A DNA stretch of 58,345 nt from Rhizobiaceae bacterium (GTDB lineage: Bacteria > Pseudomonadota > Alphaproteobacteria > Rhizobiales > Rhizobiaceae): NCBI GenBank assembly GCA_016742175.1, contig JACVCH010000024.1, positions 1 to 58,345 on the forward strand. Reading direction: 5' to 3'. A program made the position numbers and the translations under genes. Shown piece after piece: positions 8,313-16,608 of this stretch; position 1 is the stretch's first letter, and each line of letters opens with the position of its first letter. Below the pieces are notes generated by a model that saw only the letters and a list, made by a program, of their open reading frames with translations, was not told where the DNA came from and made no database searches.

Positions 8313-8465
8313 GTATTCGGTCCTCCCTGTTGGTGGCGCGGCCGTCCGGGCCGCGTCGTTTCTGACATCCGTGCCGCGCGACAAACCTCCCCGCGCGGCC
8401 CCATATTCGCTCTAGCTGCCGGCGCGGCGAGCTTCAAAAGGAAAGTCGCCGGTTGCAAGCCTGGG

Positions 8466-10310
8466 TCAATCGATCTCCGGCACCTGCCGCACCGCGCCCT
8501 TGGCCGCACTCGTCGCGAAGGCGGCATAGGCCTTCAGCGCCGGGGTGACGTTGCGCTTGCGCTTCTCGGCCGGCTTCCAGCCGGCCTCGGCCTGCGCCTT
8601 GCGGCGTGCGTCGAGTTCGGCATCGTCGACAGCGAGGTGGATGGTGCGGTTCGGGATGTCGATCTCGATCCGGTCGCCCTCGCGCACCAGGCCGATCGTG
8701 CCGCCCTCGGCCGCTTCCGGCGAGACGTGCCCGATCGAAAGCCCCGACGTTCCGCCCGAAAAGCGGCCGTCGGTCAGAAGCGCGCATGCCTTTCCGAGGC
8801 CCTTCGACTTCAAATAGCTGGTCGGGTAGAGCATTTCCTGCATGCCCGGCCCGCCGCGCGGCCCCTCATAGCGGATCACCACCACGTCACCGGGATTGAT
8901 CTTGTTCGTCAGGATCGCGTTGACCGTGTCGTCCTGGCTTTCGAAGACGCGGGCGGGACCCGAGAATTTCAGGATCGATTCGTCGACGCCCGCCGTCTTC
9001 ACGATGCAGCCGTCGAGCGCGACGTTGCCCTTCAGCACCGCGAGGCCGCCATCCTTAGAGAACGGGTGCTGCGCGTCGCGGATGACGCCCTTTTCACGGT
9101 CGATGTCGAGTTCGTTCCAGCGCGCGCTCTGGCTGAACGCAACCTGCGTCGGCACGCCGCCGGGCGCGGCGGAGAAGAGCTCGAGCGCGGCCGGATTGTC
9201 GGTCACCGCGATGTCCCAGCGATCGATCGCGTCGCCAAGTGTGGCCTCGTGGACGGTCGGCAGGTCGCGCCGGATCAATCCCGCGCGGTCGAGTTCGCCG
9301 AGGATCGCCATGATGCCGCCGGCGCGGTGGACGTCCTCCATGTGCACGTCCGACTTCGCCGGCGCGACCTTCGACAGGCACGGCACCTTGCGCGACAGCC
9401 GGTCGATGTCGTCCATCGTGAAGTCGATCTCGCCCTCATGCGCGGCGGCGAGGATGTGCAGAACCGTGTTGGTCGAGCCGCCCATGGCGATGTCGAGCGC
9501 CATCGCGTTCTCGAACGCGCCCTTCGAGGCGATGTTGCGCGGCAGCGCGGTCGCGTCATCGCTCTCGTAGTAGCGCTTGGCGAGCCCGACGATGCGCTGG
9601 CCGGCCTCGAGGAACAGCCGCTTGCGGTCGGCATGGGTGGCGAGCGTCGAGCCGTTGCCGGGCAGCGACAGGCCGAGCGCCTCGGTCAGGCAATTCATCG
9701 AGTTCGCGGTGAACATGCCCGAGCACGAGCCGCAGGTCGGGCAGGCCGAGCGCTCGATGACGGCCACGTCCTCATCCGACATCGTGTCGTCGGCAGCGGC
9801 CACCATGGCGTCGACGAGGTCGAGCGCGTGGATCTTGCCGTCCGAGAGCTTCACCTTGCCGGCCTCCATCGGCCCGCCGGAAACGAAGATGGTCGGGATG
9901 TTGAGGCGCAGCGAGGCCATCAGCATGCCGGGCGTGATCTTGTCGCAGTTGGAGATGCAGACCATGGCGTCGGCGCAGTGCGCGTTGACCATGTACTCGA
10001 CCGAATCGGCGATGATCTCGCGGCTCGGCAGCGAATAGAGCATGCCGTCATGGCCCATCGCGATGCCGTCGTCGACGGCGATGGTGTTGAACTCCTTGGC
10101 GACGCCGCCGGCCGCCTCGATCTCGCGCGCGACGAGCTGGCCGAGATCCTTCAGGTGGACGTGGCCCGGCACGAATTGCGTGAACGAGTTGACCACCGCG
10201 ATGATCGGCTTGCCGAAATCGGAATCCTTCATGCCCGTCGCGCGCCACAGGCCGCGCGCGCCGGCCATGTTGCGGCCATGGGTGGTGGTTCTGGAACGGT
10301 AGGGGGGCAT
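8466..10310 (-). CDS. ilvD: Dihydroxy-acid dehydratase
   Basis: 614 residues from ATG 10310 (GAGGAG upstream). Catalyses dehydration of 2,3-dihydroxy-isovalerate and -methylvalerate in valine, isoleucine and CoA biosynthesis in the cytoplasm. Iron-sulfur ligand regions are clear: [10 protein letters not shown] near residue 120 and [18 protein letters not shown] near residue 192; the C-terminal [11 protein letters not shown] near residue 520 is the phosphate/catalytic signature. Length is normal for the long (E. coli IlvD-like) form. It stands alone on the minus strand, about 145 bases downstream of the second small RNA's terminator. Confidence 0.97.
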   Translation of the reverse strand: MPPYRSRTTTHGRNMAGARGLWRATGMKDSDFGKPIIAVVNSFTQFVPGHVHLKDLGQLVAREIEAAGGVAKEFNTIAVDDGIAMGHDGMLYSLPSREIIADSVEYMVNAHCADAMVCISNCDKITPGMLMASLRLNIPTIFVSGGPMEAGKVKLSDGKIHALDLVDAMVAAADDTMSDEDVAVIERSACPTCGSCSGMFTANSMNCLTEALGLSLPGNGSTLATHADRKRLFLEAGQRIVGLAKRYYESDDATALPRNIASKGAFENAMALDIAMGGSTNTVLHILAAAHEGEIDFTMDDIDRLSRKVPCLSKVAPAKSDVHMEDVHRAGGIMAILGELDRAGLIRRDLPTVHEATLGDAIDRWDIAVTDNPAALELFSAAPGGVPTQVAFSQSARWNELDIDREKGVIRDAQHPFSKDGGLAVLKGNVALDGCIVKTAGVDESILKFSGPARVFESQDDTVNAILTNKINPGDVVVIRYEGPRGGPGMQEMLYPTSYLKSKGLGKACALLTDGRFSGGTSGLSIGHVSPEAAEGGTIGLVREGDRIEIDIPNRTIHLAVDDAELDARRKAQAEAGWKPAEKRKRNVTPALKAYAAFATSAAKGAVRQVPEID

Positions 10311-10454
10311 CGGCGTCTCCTCATCGCGCGGCCCGGCAACGAAACATCGCTGCGGCGGCTGCACACGGTCACAATCTTGCGTCGGCGACGTTCATAAAGG
10401 CGAACGCGCGCGAGAGCCACCCCGAACGATGCAGGGCGACGACTGGAATTTGGG

Positions 10455-10567
10455 CAAAAAAGAAGGCCCGTCGGGGGAGGAGGTCCGACGGGCCTGATTT
10501 CGTGCGGTGCGGGAGGAGGTGCACCGCAGTCATTGTCTCGGGCCAGGGAGGAGGTTGGCCGTCGACA
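10455..10567 (-). ncRNA. Alpha-r14/cuckoo-type small RNA, copy 2 (three CCUCCUCCC hairpins)
   Basis: Same plan as the copy at 4928-5034. Minus-strand hairpins with loop ACCUCCUCCC have stems GGCCA/TGGCC (10541-10560), TGCGGTGC/GCACCGCA (10503-10528) and AGGCCCGTCGG/CCGACGGGCCT (10464-10495); the last is followed by UUCUUUUUU and serves as terminator. The stems differ in sequence from copy 1 while the loops are identical, so base pairing is conserved by compensatory change. This is strong evidence for a structured RNA. The 5' end near 10567 is inferred from the promoter. Confidence 0.88.
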
Positions 10568-10572
10568 ATCCG

Positions 10573-10627
10573 AAGATAGGAGCCCACCTCGGATGGTGCA
10601 ATGCAACAAATTGCATGGCAGCCATGC
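10573..10627 (-). promoter_or_regulatory. Promoter and upstream palindrome of small RNA copy 2
   Basis: Minus strand: -35 TTGCAC (10596-10601), 17-bp spacer, -10 TATCTT (10573-10578). The palindrome GCATGG-N3-CCATGC (10613-10627) lies 11 bases upstream of the -35, as in copy 1. Between palindrome and -35 both copies keep RATTT-N-TT. Confidence 0.7.
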
Positions 10628-11014
10628 ATTTGCGCCTGCGTCATTCTGGCATCCGTCTCAACACATTGGAAACGCTCACTACCTTTGGGTAGGCCTAGAC
10701 CGCGCGACAACTGCGAATGAACCATCTCGAGAGCCAACGCTCTCGCCAGGTGCGTTCGCAACGGCAGTGCAGCATAGGGCGGTTCCTCCGACAGACGATG
10801 AAATTCCGCAGGAACATTGACCGGCGCTCGGCGGTTAGTCCGTCGAAGCAGGCATGGCGCGTGTCAATCGGGCATGACGGTCAAGGGGAACGAGGCGATT
10901 TTCCCGATTTCCCGCCTCGGCCAACGAAACGGCAGACGAGCCTCTAACCCGTCCGCGCCATGCCTGTGCCACCCATCGCCGCGCCCCCGCGCGCGGAACC
11001 ACGAAAGGCAGCGG
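10628..11014. other. Intergenic region before the molybdenum hydroxylase operon
   Basis: 387 bases without a convincing gene. It must carry the promoter of the operon at 11015, and its left end lies just upstream of the small RNA's palindrome. A GGAAC-N17-GGTT string (from 10812, plus strand) resembles a stress promoter but sits about 180 bases from the start codon. Open frames here lack a ribosome-binding site and family resemblance. Confidence 0.5.
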
Positions 11015-11515
11015 ATGCAACCGTTACGACTGACCGTCAACGGCACGCCCCATGATCTCGCAATCGATCCTCGGGTGAGCCTCCTCGACCTCCTGCGCGA
11101 AAACCTTTCCATGACCGGCTCGAAGAAGGGCTGCGACCACGGCCAGTGCGGCGCCTGCACGGTGATCGTCAACGGGCGGCGGATCAATTCGTGCCTGTCG
11201 CTCGCCGTCGCCCATGACGGCGACGAGGTGACGACCATCGAGGGCATGGCGGACGGCGAGGCGCTGTCGCCGCTGCAGGCCGCGTTCGTCAAGCACGACG
11301 CGTTCCAGTGCGGCTACTGCACGCCTGGGCAGATCTGTTCGGCGACCGCGCTTCTCGACGAACTGAAGCGCGGTGAGCCGAGTGTGGTGACGAAGGAGGA
11401 GGTCGAGCTGATCGACGAGGAAATCCGCGAGCGCATGTCGGGCAACCTCTGCCGTTGCGGCGCTTACAACAACATCGTCGATGCGATTCTCGAAGTCGCG
11501 GAGGCGCGGACATGA
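11015..11515 (+). CDS. Molybdenum hydroxylase, [2Fe-2S] subunit (PaoA/YagT-like)
   Basis: 166-residue iron-sulfur subunit of a xanthine dehydrogenase/aldehyde oxidase family enzyme. The N-terminal plant-type ferredoxin cluster is C40, C45, C48 and C60 (GCDHGQCGACTVIVNG...C); the second cluster uses CGYCTPGQI and GNLCRCGAY in the helical domain. It passes electrons from the Mo site to FAD. From this start there is no Tat signal, unlike E. coli PaoA, so the enzyme should be cytoplasmic. ATG 11015 follows AAAGGCAG. It overlaps the FAD gene by ATGA. Confidence 0.94.
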   Translation: MQPLRLTVNGTPHDLAIDPRVSLLDLLRENLSMTGSKKGCDHGQCGACTVIVNGRRINSCLSLAVAHDGDEVTTIEGMADGEALSPLQAAFVKHDAFQCGYCTPGQICSATALLDELKRGEPSVVTKEEVELIDEEIRERMSGNLCRCGAYNNIVDAILEVAEART

Positions 11516-12501
11516 CGCCGTTCAGCTATTCCCGCGTTGCCGACGACAAGGCGGCCGTCGCGGCTGTCAGTGGAGAAAATGCCAAGTTTCTCGGCGGCGG
11601 CACCAATCTCGTCGATCTGATGAAGCACGAGATCGAGCGGCCAGAGACGCTGGTCGATGTCTCGCGCCTGCCGCATGAGGAAATCGAGAAGACCAAGGAC
11701 GGGATTCGCATCGGCGCGGCGGTGACCAACAGCGCGCTCGCGGCCGACCCGGTGGTGCGCGAAAAGTACCCGCTGCTCTCGACCGCGCTTCTGTCCGGCG
11801 CGACGCAGCAATTGCGCAACCGGGCTACGACCGGCGGCAATTTCCTCCAGCGCACGCGCTGCCAGTATTTCTACGACACACAGCGTGCCTGCAACAAACG
11901 CGAGCCGGGCTCGGGCTGCGACGCGATCGGCGGCCTCAACCGCTTCCACGCAATCCTCGGGGCGAGCGAGAACTGCATCGCCGTCCATCCGTCCGACATG
12001 GCGGTGGCGATGGTGACGCTCGGCGCGGACATCGAGACCGTTCTTCCGCAGGGTGGCGTGCGGACGATCCCGGCCGACGCCCTGCACCGCCTGCCGGGCG
12101 ATACGCCTCATATCGACCACCAGCTCGCGCAGGGCGAGTTGATCACGCATGTCGTGCTGCACAAGGCGCCCGAATTCCAGATGTACCGCAAGGTGCGCGA
12201 CCGTTCGTCCTACGCTTTTGCCGTGGTCTCCATCGGCATCGCCTTCGATCTGCTCGAAGGCCATTTCCTGAAGATCAGGATCGGGCTCGGCGGCGTCGCG
12301 CACAAGCCCTGGCGGGCCGCGCGAGCAGAGGAGGTGCTGGAGGGCAAGGCGCCGTCGCGGGCGCTTTTCGAGAAGGCGGCGGACGCCGAACTCGCCGAGG
12401 CGAAAGGGCAGGGCGACAATGATTTCAAGATTCCGCTGATGCGCCGGCTGATCGTCGCCAGCCTCATGGAAATGACCGAAAAGCAGGAGAAGGCGGCATG
12501 A
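11512..12501 (+). CDS. Molybdenum hydroxylase, FAD-binding subunit (PaoB/YagS-like)
   Basis: 329-residue medium subunit. The FAD pyrophosphate-binding loop FLGGGTNLVDLMKHEI is near residues 24-39 and TTGGNFLQ near residue 105. It keeps the extra cysteine-rich loop (RTRCQYFYDTQRACNKREPG, then SGC) that binds an additional [4Fe-4S] cluster in PaoB-type enzymes, so it belongs to the YagTSR/PaoABC group and not to classical xanthine dehydrogenase. It overlaps both neighbours by 4 bases. Confidence 0.93.
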   Translation: MTPFSYSRVADDKAAVAAVSGENAKFLGGGTNLVDLMKHEIERPETLVDVSRLPHEEIEKTKDGIRIGAAVTNSALAADPVVREKYPLLSTALLSGATQQLRNRATTGGNFLQRTRCQYFYDTQRACNKREPGSGCDAIGGLNRFHAILGASENCIAVHPSDMAVAMVTLGADIETVLPQGGVRTIPADALHRLPGDTPHIDHQLAQGELITHVVLHKAPEFQMYRKVRDRSSYAFAVVSIGIAFDLLEGHFLKIRIGLGGVAHKPWRAARAEEVLEGKAPSRALFEKAADAELAEAKGQGDNDFKIPLMRRLIVASLMEMTEKQEKAA

Positions 12502-14723
12502 GCGAGCACGAGTTCAAGGGCCTCATCGGCCAGCCGCTCGACCGCGTCGAAGGTCCGCTCAAGGTTTCGGGCCGCGCGACCTATGCCGCTGACTGGCGCG
12601 GGGACAAGCCGCACCTGATCGGCTTCATCGTGGAATCGCCGGTCGCCAAGGGCCGGATCACTTCGATCGACACCAGGGCGGCCGAAGCGTGCGAAGGGGT
12701 GAAGGCCGTCGTGACGCATGAGAATGCGCCGAAGCAGATCCCGTTCGGCGAGCGCGCCAAGGGCGGGCGGTTTGCCCAGTCGCACGCGATGATGCGGACG
12801 AACGAGGTGCGCCATCTCGGCTATCCCGTCGCGCTGGTCGTCGCCGACACGCTGGAACAGGCGCGCCATGCGGCCTCGCTGGTCAAGGTGGAGATCGCGG
12901 CCGAAGAGGGCGTCTTCGATCCCGAGACGCACGAGGACGAGGCGGTGAAGCCGGACGAACTCGACGGCTCGCCCGAAGTCGACACCGAGACCGGCGATTT
13001 CGAGGCGGAATACGAAAAGGCCGCGCACCGGGTGGAAGGCGAGTTCCATACGCCGCACCAGCACGCGGCGGCGATGGAGCCGCATGCGACGGTGGCCGAA
13101 TGGGACGGCGACAAGCTGACCGTCCACATGTCGATCCAGATCCTCGGCGACGGGCGCAAGGCCTTCGCCAACACGTTCGACATCGACCCGCAGGACGTGC
13201 GGATCGTCTCGCCCTATATCGGCGGCGGCTTTGGCTCGAAGCTCGGCGTCCACAACGAGGCGATCCTCGCCGCGCATGGCGCGAAGCTGACGGGAAGGCC
13301 GGTTAGGATCGCGCAGCATCGCCGCAACGTCTTTTCCAACGGCCCGAACCGGCCTCCGCATCGCCAGCGGCTGAAACTCGGCGCCGACGCAAATGGCAAG
13401 ATCGTCGCGATCGACCACGACGTGCTCTCGATCATGGCGCGCGACTATCCCTTCGCCGAGGCAGCCGCCTCGCCAACGCGGGGCAGCTATGCGACCAAGG
13501 CGATGCGCACGAAGCACCGTGTCGTCGAGGGTGACATTCCGAAGGCGGATTCGATGCGCGCGCCGGGCGAAGCGGTCGGGACGCTGACCTTCGAGAGCAT
13601 GATTGACGAGCTGGCGCATTCCTGCGGCGTCGATCCGGTCGAGTTCCGGGTGCGCAACGAGCCGGAAAAGGACCCGCATTCGGGCAAGCCCTTTTCGACG
13701 CGCAAGATGCGCCGGTGCCTGCAGGAAGGCGCGGAGAAATTCGGCTGGAAGGGCCCGGTCTCGCGCCGCGAAGGTGACTGGCTGATCGGCCACGGCATGG
13801 CGGCGGCGATCCGCCCGAACCTGATGCAGAAGGCCGAGGCCGAAATCGAGCTTTCGACCGATGGTCATGTGACCGTGCGGCTCGACATGACCGATATCGG
13901 GACGGGCACCTATACGATCCTGACGCAGATCGCCGCCGAGACGATGGGCGTTGCGCCGGAGTATGTGACGGTGAAGCTCGGAGATACCGACTTTCCCGAG
14001 ACCTGCGGCTCGGGCGGCTCGTTCGGTGCGGGTTCGACCGGCACCGCGGTCTTCGAAGCCGCCAAGGCGCTGAAGGAGGATCTTCTCAAGCGCGCGGCCA
14101 AGGCCGACAGCGAGTGGAAGGGTGCGAATTCGAAGGAGCTGCGGATCGACGGCGCCAACATCGCACTCGGCAATCGCTCGCTGCCGATCGCGCAACTGGG
14201 CGACGGGTCTGGCGGAATTTCCGCCAAGGGCGCAGCGAAACCCGGCAAGGAATACAAGACGATGGCGCAGTATTCCTACGGGGCGCAGTTCGCCGAGGTG
14301 GCCGTCGATGCCGTGACCGGCGAAATCCGGCTGCGGCGGCTGACGGGCGTTTTCGACGCGGGGCGCATCCTCAACGAAAAGACCGCCCGCTCGCAGCTCA
14401 TGGGCGGCATGATCTTCGGCATCGGCGCGGCGCTGATGGAGGAAAGCCTGATGGATTTGCGCTATGGCGCGTTCATGAACCGCGATCTCGCCGAGTACCA
14501 CATCGCGGTCAATCGCGACGTGCCGCGGCTCGACGTGCACATGATCGAGGGCTTCGACGAGAACTCGAATCCGCTCGGCTCCAAGGGCATCGGCGAACTC
14601 GGCATCTGCGGCGCTGGACCGGCGATCGCCAATGCCGTCTTCGCGGCGACCGGCCATCGCGTCCGCAAATATCCGATTCACATGGAGGACCTGATGGACG
14701 CCCTGCCGCCGATTGGCGGCTGA
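12498..14723 (+). CDS. Molybdenum hydroxylase, molybdopterin-binding subunit (PaoC/YagR-like)
   Basis: 741-residue catalytic subunit, close to E. coli PaoC in length. Molybdopterin contacts GGGFGSKLG near residue 242 and GSGGSFGAGSTG near residue 510 are present, as is the C-terminal KGIGELGICGAGPAIANAV segment whose glutamate is the active-site base. PaoABC enzymes oxidise a broad range of aldehydes to acids; whether this one prefers aromatic aldehydes is inference. No chaperone (PaoD/XdhC) gene is adjacent, so the insertion factor must be elsewhere. Confidence 0.94.
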   Translation: MSEHEFKGLIGQPLDRVEGPLKVSGRATYAADWRGDKPHLIGFIVESPVAKGRITSIDTRAAEACEGVKAVVTHENAPKQIPFGERAKGGRFAQSHAMMRTNEVRHLGYPVALVVADTLEQARHAASLVKVEIAAEEGVFDPETHEDEAVKPDELDGSPEVDTETGDFEAEYEKAAHRVEGEFHTPHQHAAAMEPHATVAEWDGDKLTVHMSIQILGDGRKAFANTFDIDPQDVRIVSPYIGGGFGSKLGVHNEAILAAHGAKLTGRPVRIAQHRRNVFSNGPNRPPHRQRLKLGADANGKIVAIDHDVLSIMARDYPFAEAAASPTRGSYATKAMRTKHRVVEGDIPKADSMRAPGEAVGTLTFESMIDELAHSCGVDPVEFRVRNEPEKDPHSGKPFSTRKMRRCLQEGAEKFGWKGPVSRREGDWLIGHGMAAAIRPNLMQKAEAEIELSTDGHVTVRLDMTDIGTGTYTILTQIAAETMGVAPEYVTVKLGDTDFPETCGSGGSFGAGSTGTAVFEAAKALKEDLLKRAAKADSEWKGANSKELRIDGANIALGNRSLPIAQLGDGSGGISAKGAAKPGKEYKTMAQYSYGAQFAEVAVDAVTGEIRLRRLTGVFDAGRILNEKTARSQLMGGMIFGIGAALMEESLMDLRYGAFMNRDLAEYHIAVNRDVPRLDVHMIEGFDENSNPLGSKGIGELGICGAGPAIANAVFAATGHRVRKYPIHMEDLMDALPPIGG

Positions 14724-14746
14724 CCGGCATATCCGAACCGACTGTT

Positions 14747-14777
14747 GCAAAGGCGTCCCATGCGGGGCGCCTTTTGC
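14747..14777 (+). terminator. Rho-independent terminator of the Mo-hydroxylase operon
   Basis: Stem GCAAAGGCG-t-CCC / GGGG-CGCCTTTTGC around a 4-base loop with a short T-run, 24 bases after the large-subunit stop. Confidence 0.75.
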
Positions 14778-14892
14778 GCGCGAAGGGCTGACATTCGCGT
14801 GAAATTGCGGCCCTGCGGGTTGCTGGCGGGATCATTCCGCCTATAGCTGAGTTTGAAGGCGACTAACATATGTTAAAAAGAGAGTGCCCGGC

Positions 14893-15060
14893 ATGCTGGA
14901 CACCCCCAAGCGCAATCAGGAACAGGAAGCGGTCGGCGAACTTCGCGTCGTGATGACCGAAGTCGAGCAGGAAGCCGTTCCGGCCTCCCTCACCGCCCTT
15001 GCCGAACAACTGGGCGACGCCGTCGCGGCCCGGATGGTCGACGACGTCGAACCGGCTTAA
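14893..15060 (+). CDS. NepR-like anti-sigma peptide (55 aa)
   Basis: 55 codons from ATG 14893, preceded by AAAGAGAG at 9 bases. The pattern LR-x2-M-x2-V-x2-E-x-VP-x2-L-x2-L-x2-QL (residues 18-40, LRVVMTEVEQEAVPASLT...) runs in register with the core of NepR, the anti-sigma factor that sequesters EcfG in the alphaproteobacterial general stress response. The usual tyrosine is methionine and the usual Pro in E-P-V-P is Ala, so this would be a divergent paralogue. No phyR or ecfG is adjacent. A 12-bp palindrome TAACATATGTTA (14864-14875) overlaps its leader. It is convergent with, and overlaps by 4 bases, a gene that has a stress promoter. Confidence 0.6.
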   Translation: MLDTPKRNQEQEAVGELRVVMTEVEQEAVPASLTALAEQLGDAVAARMVDDVEPA

Positions 15061-15464
15061 GCCGGGTCGCCGAAGCGGCCGCGGGCAAGGCCGGCGGCGA
15101 GCGCCTGCTCGGCACGCTCGTCCGGCAGGGCCTCGTCCGAATCCTGATAGGGATTGTCGTCCTCTTCCTCGAGCGATTCCAGCGGCCGGCCGCCATCGTC
15201 GATGTCGAGCGCGTCGAGCGGGATTTCCTCGTTGGCGTTGGCCGGCGTCAGCCCGTCCGGCAGTCCCGTCGAGGCGCCGATGGCCTCGATCGCCGAATTG
15301 AGGAGGCTGCGCGCTTCGTCCAGGAGGCTGGCGCGGTCGTCGCCGCCGGATGCCGAAAGCGGGAAAATTATGCGGACTTCCGCGCCATCCTCGTCCCTCA
15401 GGCTGACTTCCGCCGCGCCGCGGTCGGTGGCGGCGCGCGAGACGCGGATATCGTCGATCTTCAT
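15057..15464 (-). CDS. Acidic protein under a general-stress promoter
   Basis: 135 residues from ATG 15464 with AAGGAG in front. The first third (KIDDIRVSRAATDRGAAEVS) looks like a small beta-rich domain; the centre is helical; residues about 90-125 are strongly acidic (DALDIDDGG, LESLEEEDDN, DSDEALPDE). No signal peptide or membrane segment, and no family that I recognise. A perfect GGAAC-N16-CGTT promoter lies 27-51 bases upstream, so it is very likely induced by the EcfG-type stress sigma factor. Confidence 0.8.
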   Translation of the reverse strand: MKIDDIRVSRAATDRGAAEVSLRDEDGAEVRIIFPLSASGGDDRASLLDEARSLLNSAIEAIGASTGLPDGLTPANANEEIPLDALDIDDGGRPLESLEEEDDNPYQDSDEALPDERAEQALAAGLARGRFGDPA

Positions 15465-15490
15465 GGTCGTTCTCCTTGAGCTCAAGGGAA

Positions 15491-15515
15491 AACGTCCGGT
15501 CTGAAGGCCAGTTCC
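15491..15515 (-). promoter_or_regulatory. General-stress (EcfG/RpoE2-type) promoter, perfect consensus
   Basis: On the minus strand GGAAC (15511-15515), 16 bases, CGTT (15491-15494). This equals the published GGAAC-N16/17-CGTT consensus of the alphaproteobacterial general stress sigma factor. It lies in the 64-bp gap between the reductase gene and the acidic-protein gene and points at the latter. Confidence 0.8.
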
Positions 15516-15528
15516 GGAATGAAAGTGG

Positions 15529-16353
15529 TCAGCCGACGAAGGCGCGCTCGACGACGAAATCGGCCGGCTTGTTGTTGGAGCCTTCTTCCAGACCGTGCGC
15601 CTCGACCAGCGCCTTGACGTCCTTCAGCATCGCCATCGAACCGCAGATCATGACGCGATCGGTGGAGCGGTCGAACGGAGCACAGCCGACGATGCGGAAG
15701 AGGTCGCCATTCTCGATCAGCGTCGTGATGCGACCCATTTGCGGCGAGGTCTCGCGCGTGGTGGTCGCGACATATCTGACGCGGCCAGCGGTCAGTTCGC
15801 CGATCAGCGGATCATCTTGCAGCGAGGCGACGATCTGGTCGCCATAGGCGAGGTCCGCGACGTCGCGGCAGGTGTTGGTGACGACGATCTCGTCGAACTT
15901 CTCATAGGTTTCCGGATCGCGCAGCAGGCTCGCCCAAGGCGCAAAGCCGGTGCCGGTCGCGACCATCCAGAGGCGCTTTGCGGGCGTCAGCGCGTCGAGC
16001 ACCAGCGTGCCCGTCGGCTTCTGCTTCATCAGCACAGTGTCACCGGGCTGGATCTTCTGCAGGTGCTGGGTCAGCGGGCCGTCGGCGACCTTGATCGAAT
16101 AGAACTCGACCTCCTCATCCCAGGCAGGGCTGGCGATCGAATAGGCGCGAAAGACCGGGCGCTCGGCGTTCGGCAGGCCGATCATGACGAACTCGCCGGA
16201 GCGGAAGCGGAAGGCGGCCGGCCGCGTGATGCGGAAGGAGAACAGGCTGTCGGTGTAGTGCGTCACCGAGACGACGCGCTCGGCATAGGTGTTCGCCGGG
16301 ATCGGGAATTCGGGAGCGTCGTCGGTCGTCACGGCAAGTGCGGCGGTCTGCAT
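15529..16353 (-). CDS. fpr: Ferredoxin--NADP+ reductase, bacterial type
   Basis: 274 residues from ATG 16353 (AAGG six bases upstream). FAD-binding RAYSIASP is near residue 72, the NADP site GTGFAPWASLLRDP near residue 130, the CGSMAMLKD segment near residue 232, and the protein ends VERAFVG, the C-terminal hallmark of subclass-A proteobacterial FPRs. It moves electrons between NADPH and ferredoxin/flavodoxin, often in oxidative stress and biosynthesis. The 255-bp upstream region holds a mosaic palindromic repeat and an inverted repeat GGAAT-N3-ATTCC (16484-16496) that could be an operator. Confidence 0.95.
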   Translation of the reverse strand: MQTAALAVTTDDAPEFPIPANTYAERVVSVTHYTDSLFSFRITRPAAFRFRSGEFVMIGLPNAERPVFRAYSIASPAWDEEVEFYSIKVADGPLTQHLQKIQPGDTVLMKQKPTGTLVLDALTPAKRLWMVATGTGFAPWASLLRDPETYEKFDEIVVTNTCRDVADLAYGDQIVASLQDDPLIGELTAGRVRYVATTTRETSPQMGRITTLIENGDLFRIVGCAPFDRSTDRVMICGSMAMLKDVKALVEAHGLEEGSNNKPADFVVERAFVG

Positions 16354-16380
16354 GATCATCCTTGAGGCTGGTTCGACTTG

Positions 16381-16430
16381 GCGCATGCCGCACTCCCGAA
16401 ACCGGTTCCCACTTTCGGGCGACATGCGCT
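16381..16430. repeat. Nested palindromic intergenic repeat (rhizobial mosaic type)
   Basis: Outer arms GCGCATG (16381-16387) / CATGCGC (16423-16429) enclose inner arms CCCGAAA (16395-16401) / TTTCGGG (16413-16419). This CCCGAAA-ccggt-TTTCGGG core with ATGCG flanks resembles the dispersed intergenic palindromes of rhizobial chromosomes (RIME-like). Only one copy is in the window. Confidence 0.65.
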
Positions 16431-16608
16431 GCGCTCGGGCGGCTTCGCGGGCAAACGCGTGGCGGGCGCGGACGGTTGACGTTGGAATAGCATTCCGGCC
16501 GATGAGGGGTCAATCGGCCGGAAAGGATCGCTTTGCCGCGGATCGCGCAAAGCGCGACCCGTTTGTTTCGCCAAACGGGCGCGGCTTGGAAACCGGCCCG
16601 AATCGGGA

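Noticed and set aside
7779-10397. Very long open frame on the plus strand opposite ilvD and dctP
   Set aside because: It is the antisense shadow of high-GC coding DNA: composition is Arg/Asp/Val-rich without any domain, and ilvD with intact motifs is on the other strand.
10765-10792. GGAAC-N18-CGTT on the minus strand upstream of small RNA copy 2
   Set aside because: The spacing is outside 16-17 and it is about 200 bases from the predicted RNA start, which already has a good sigma-70 promoter.
10812-10838. GGAAC-N17-GGTT as a stress promoter for the molybdenum hydroxylase operon
   Set aside because: It is about 180 bases from the start codon, has a mismatch in the -10, and no other support; kept only as a note in the intergenic entry.
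10817-11014. N-terminal extension of the [2Fe-2S] subunit with an RR pair as Tat signal
   Set aside because: The extension has no hydrophobic core after the arginines and no ribosome-binding site; ATG 11015 fits the family start.
12210-14750. Open frame of about 840 codons opposite the molybdenum subunit gene
   Set aside because: Antisense shadow; the sense strand encodes a full PaoC-like protein with conserved motifs.
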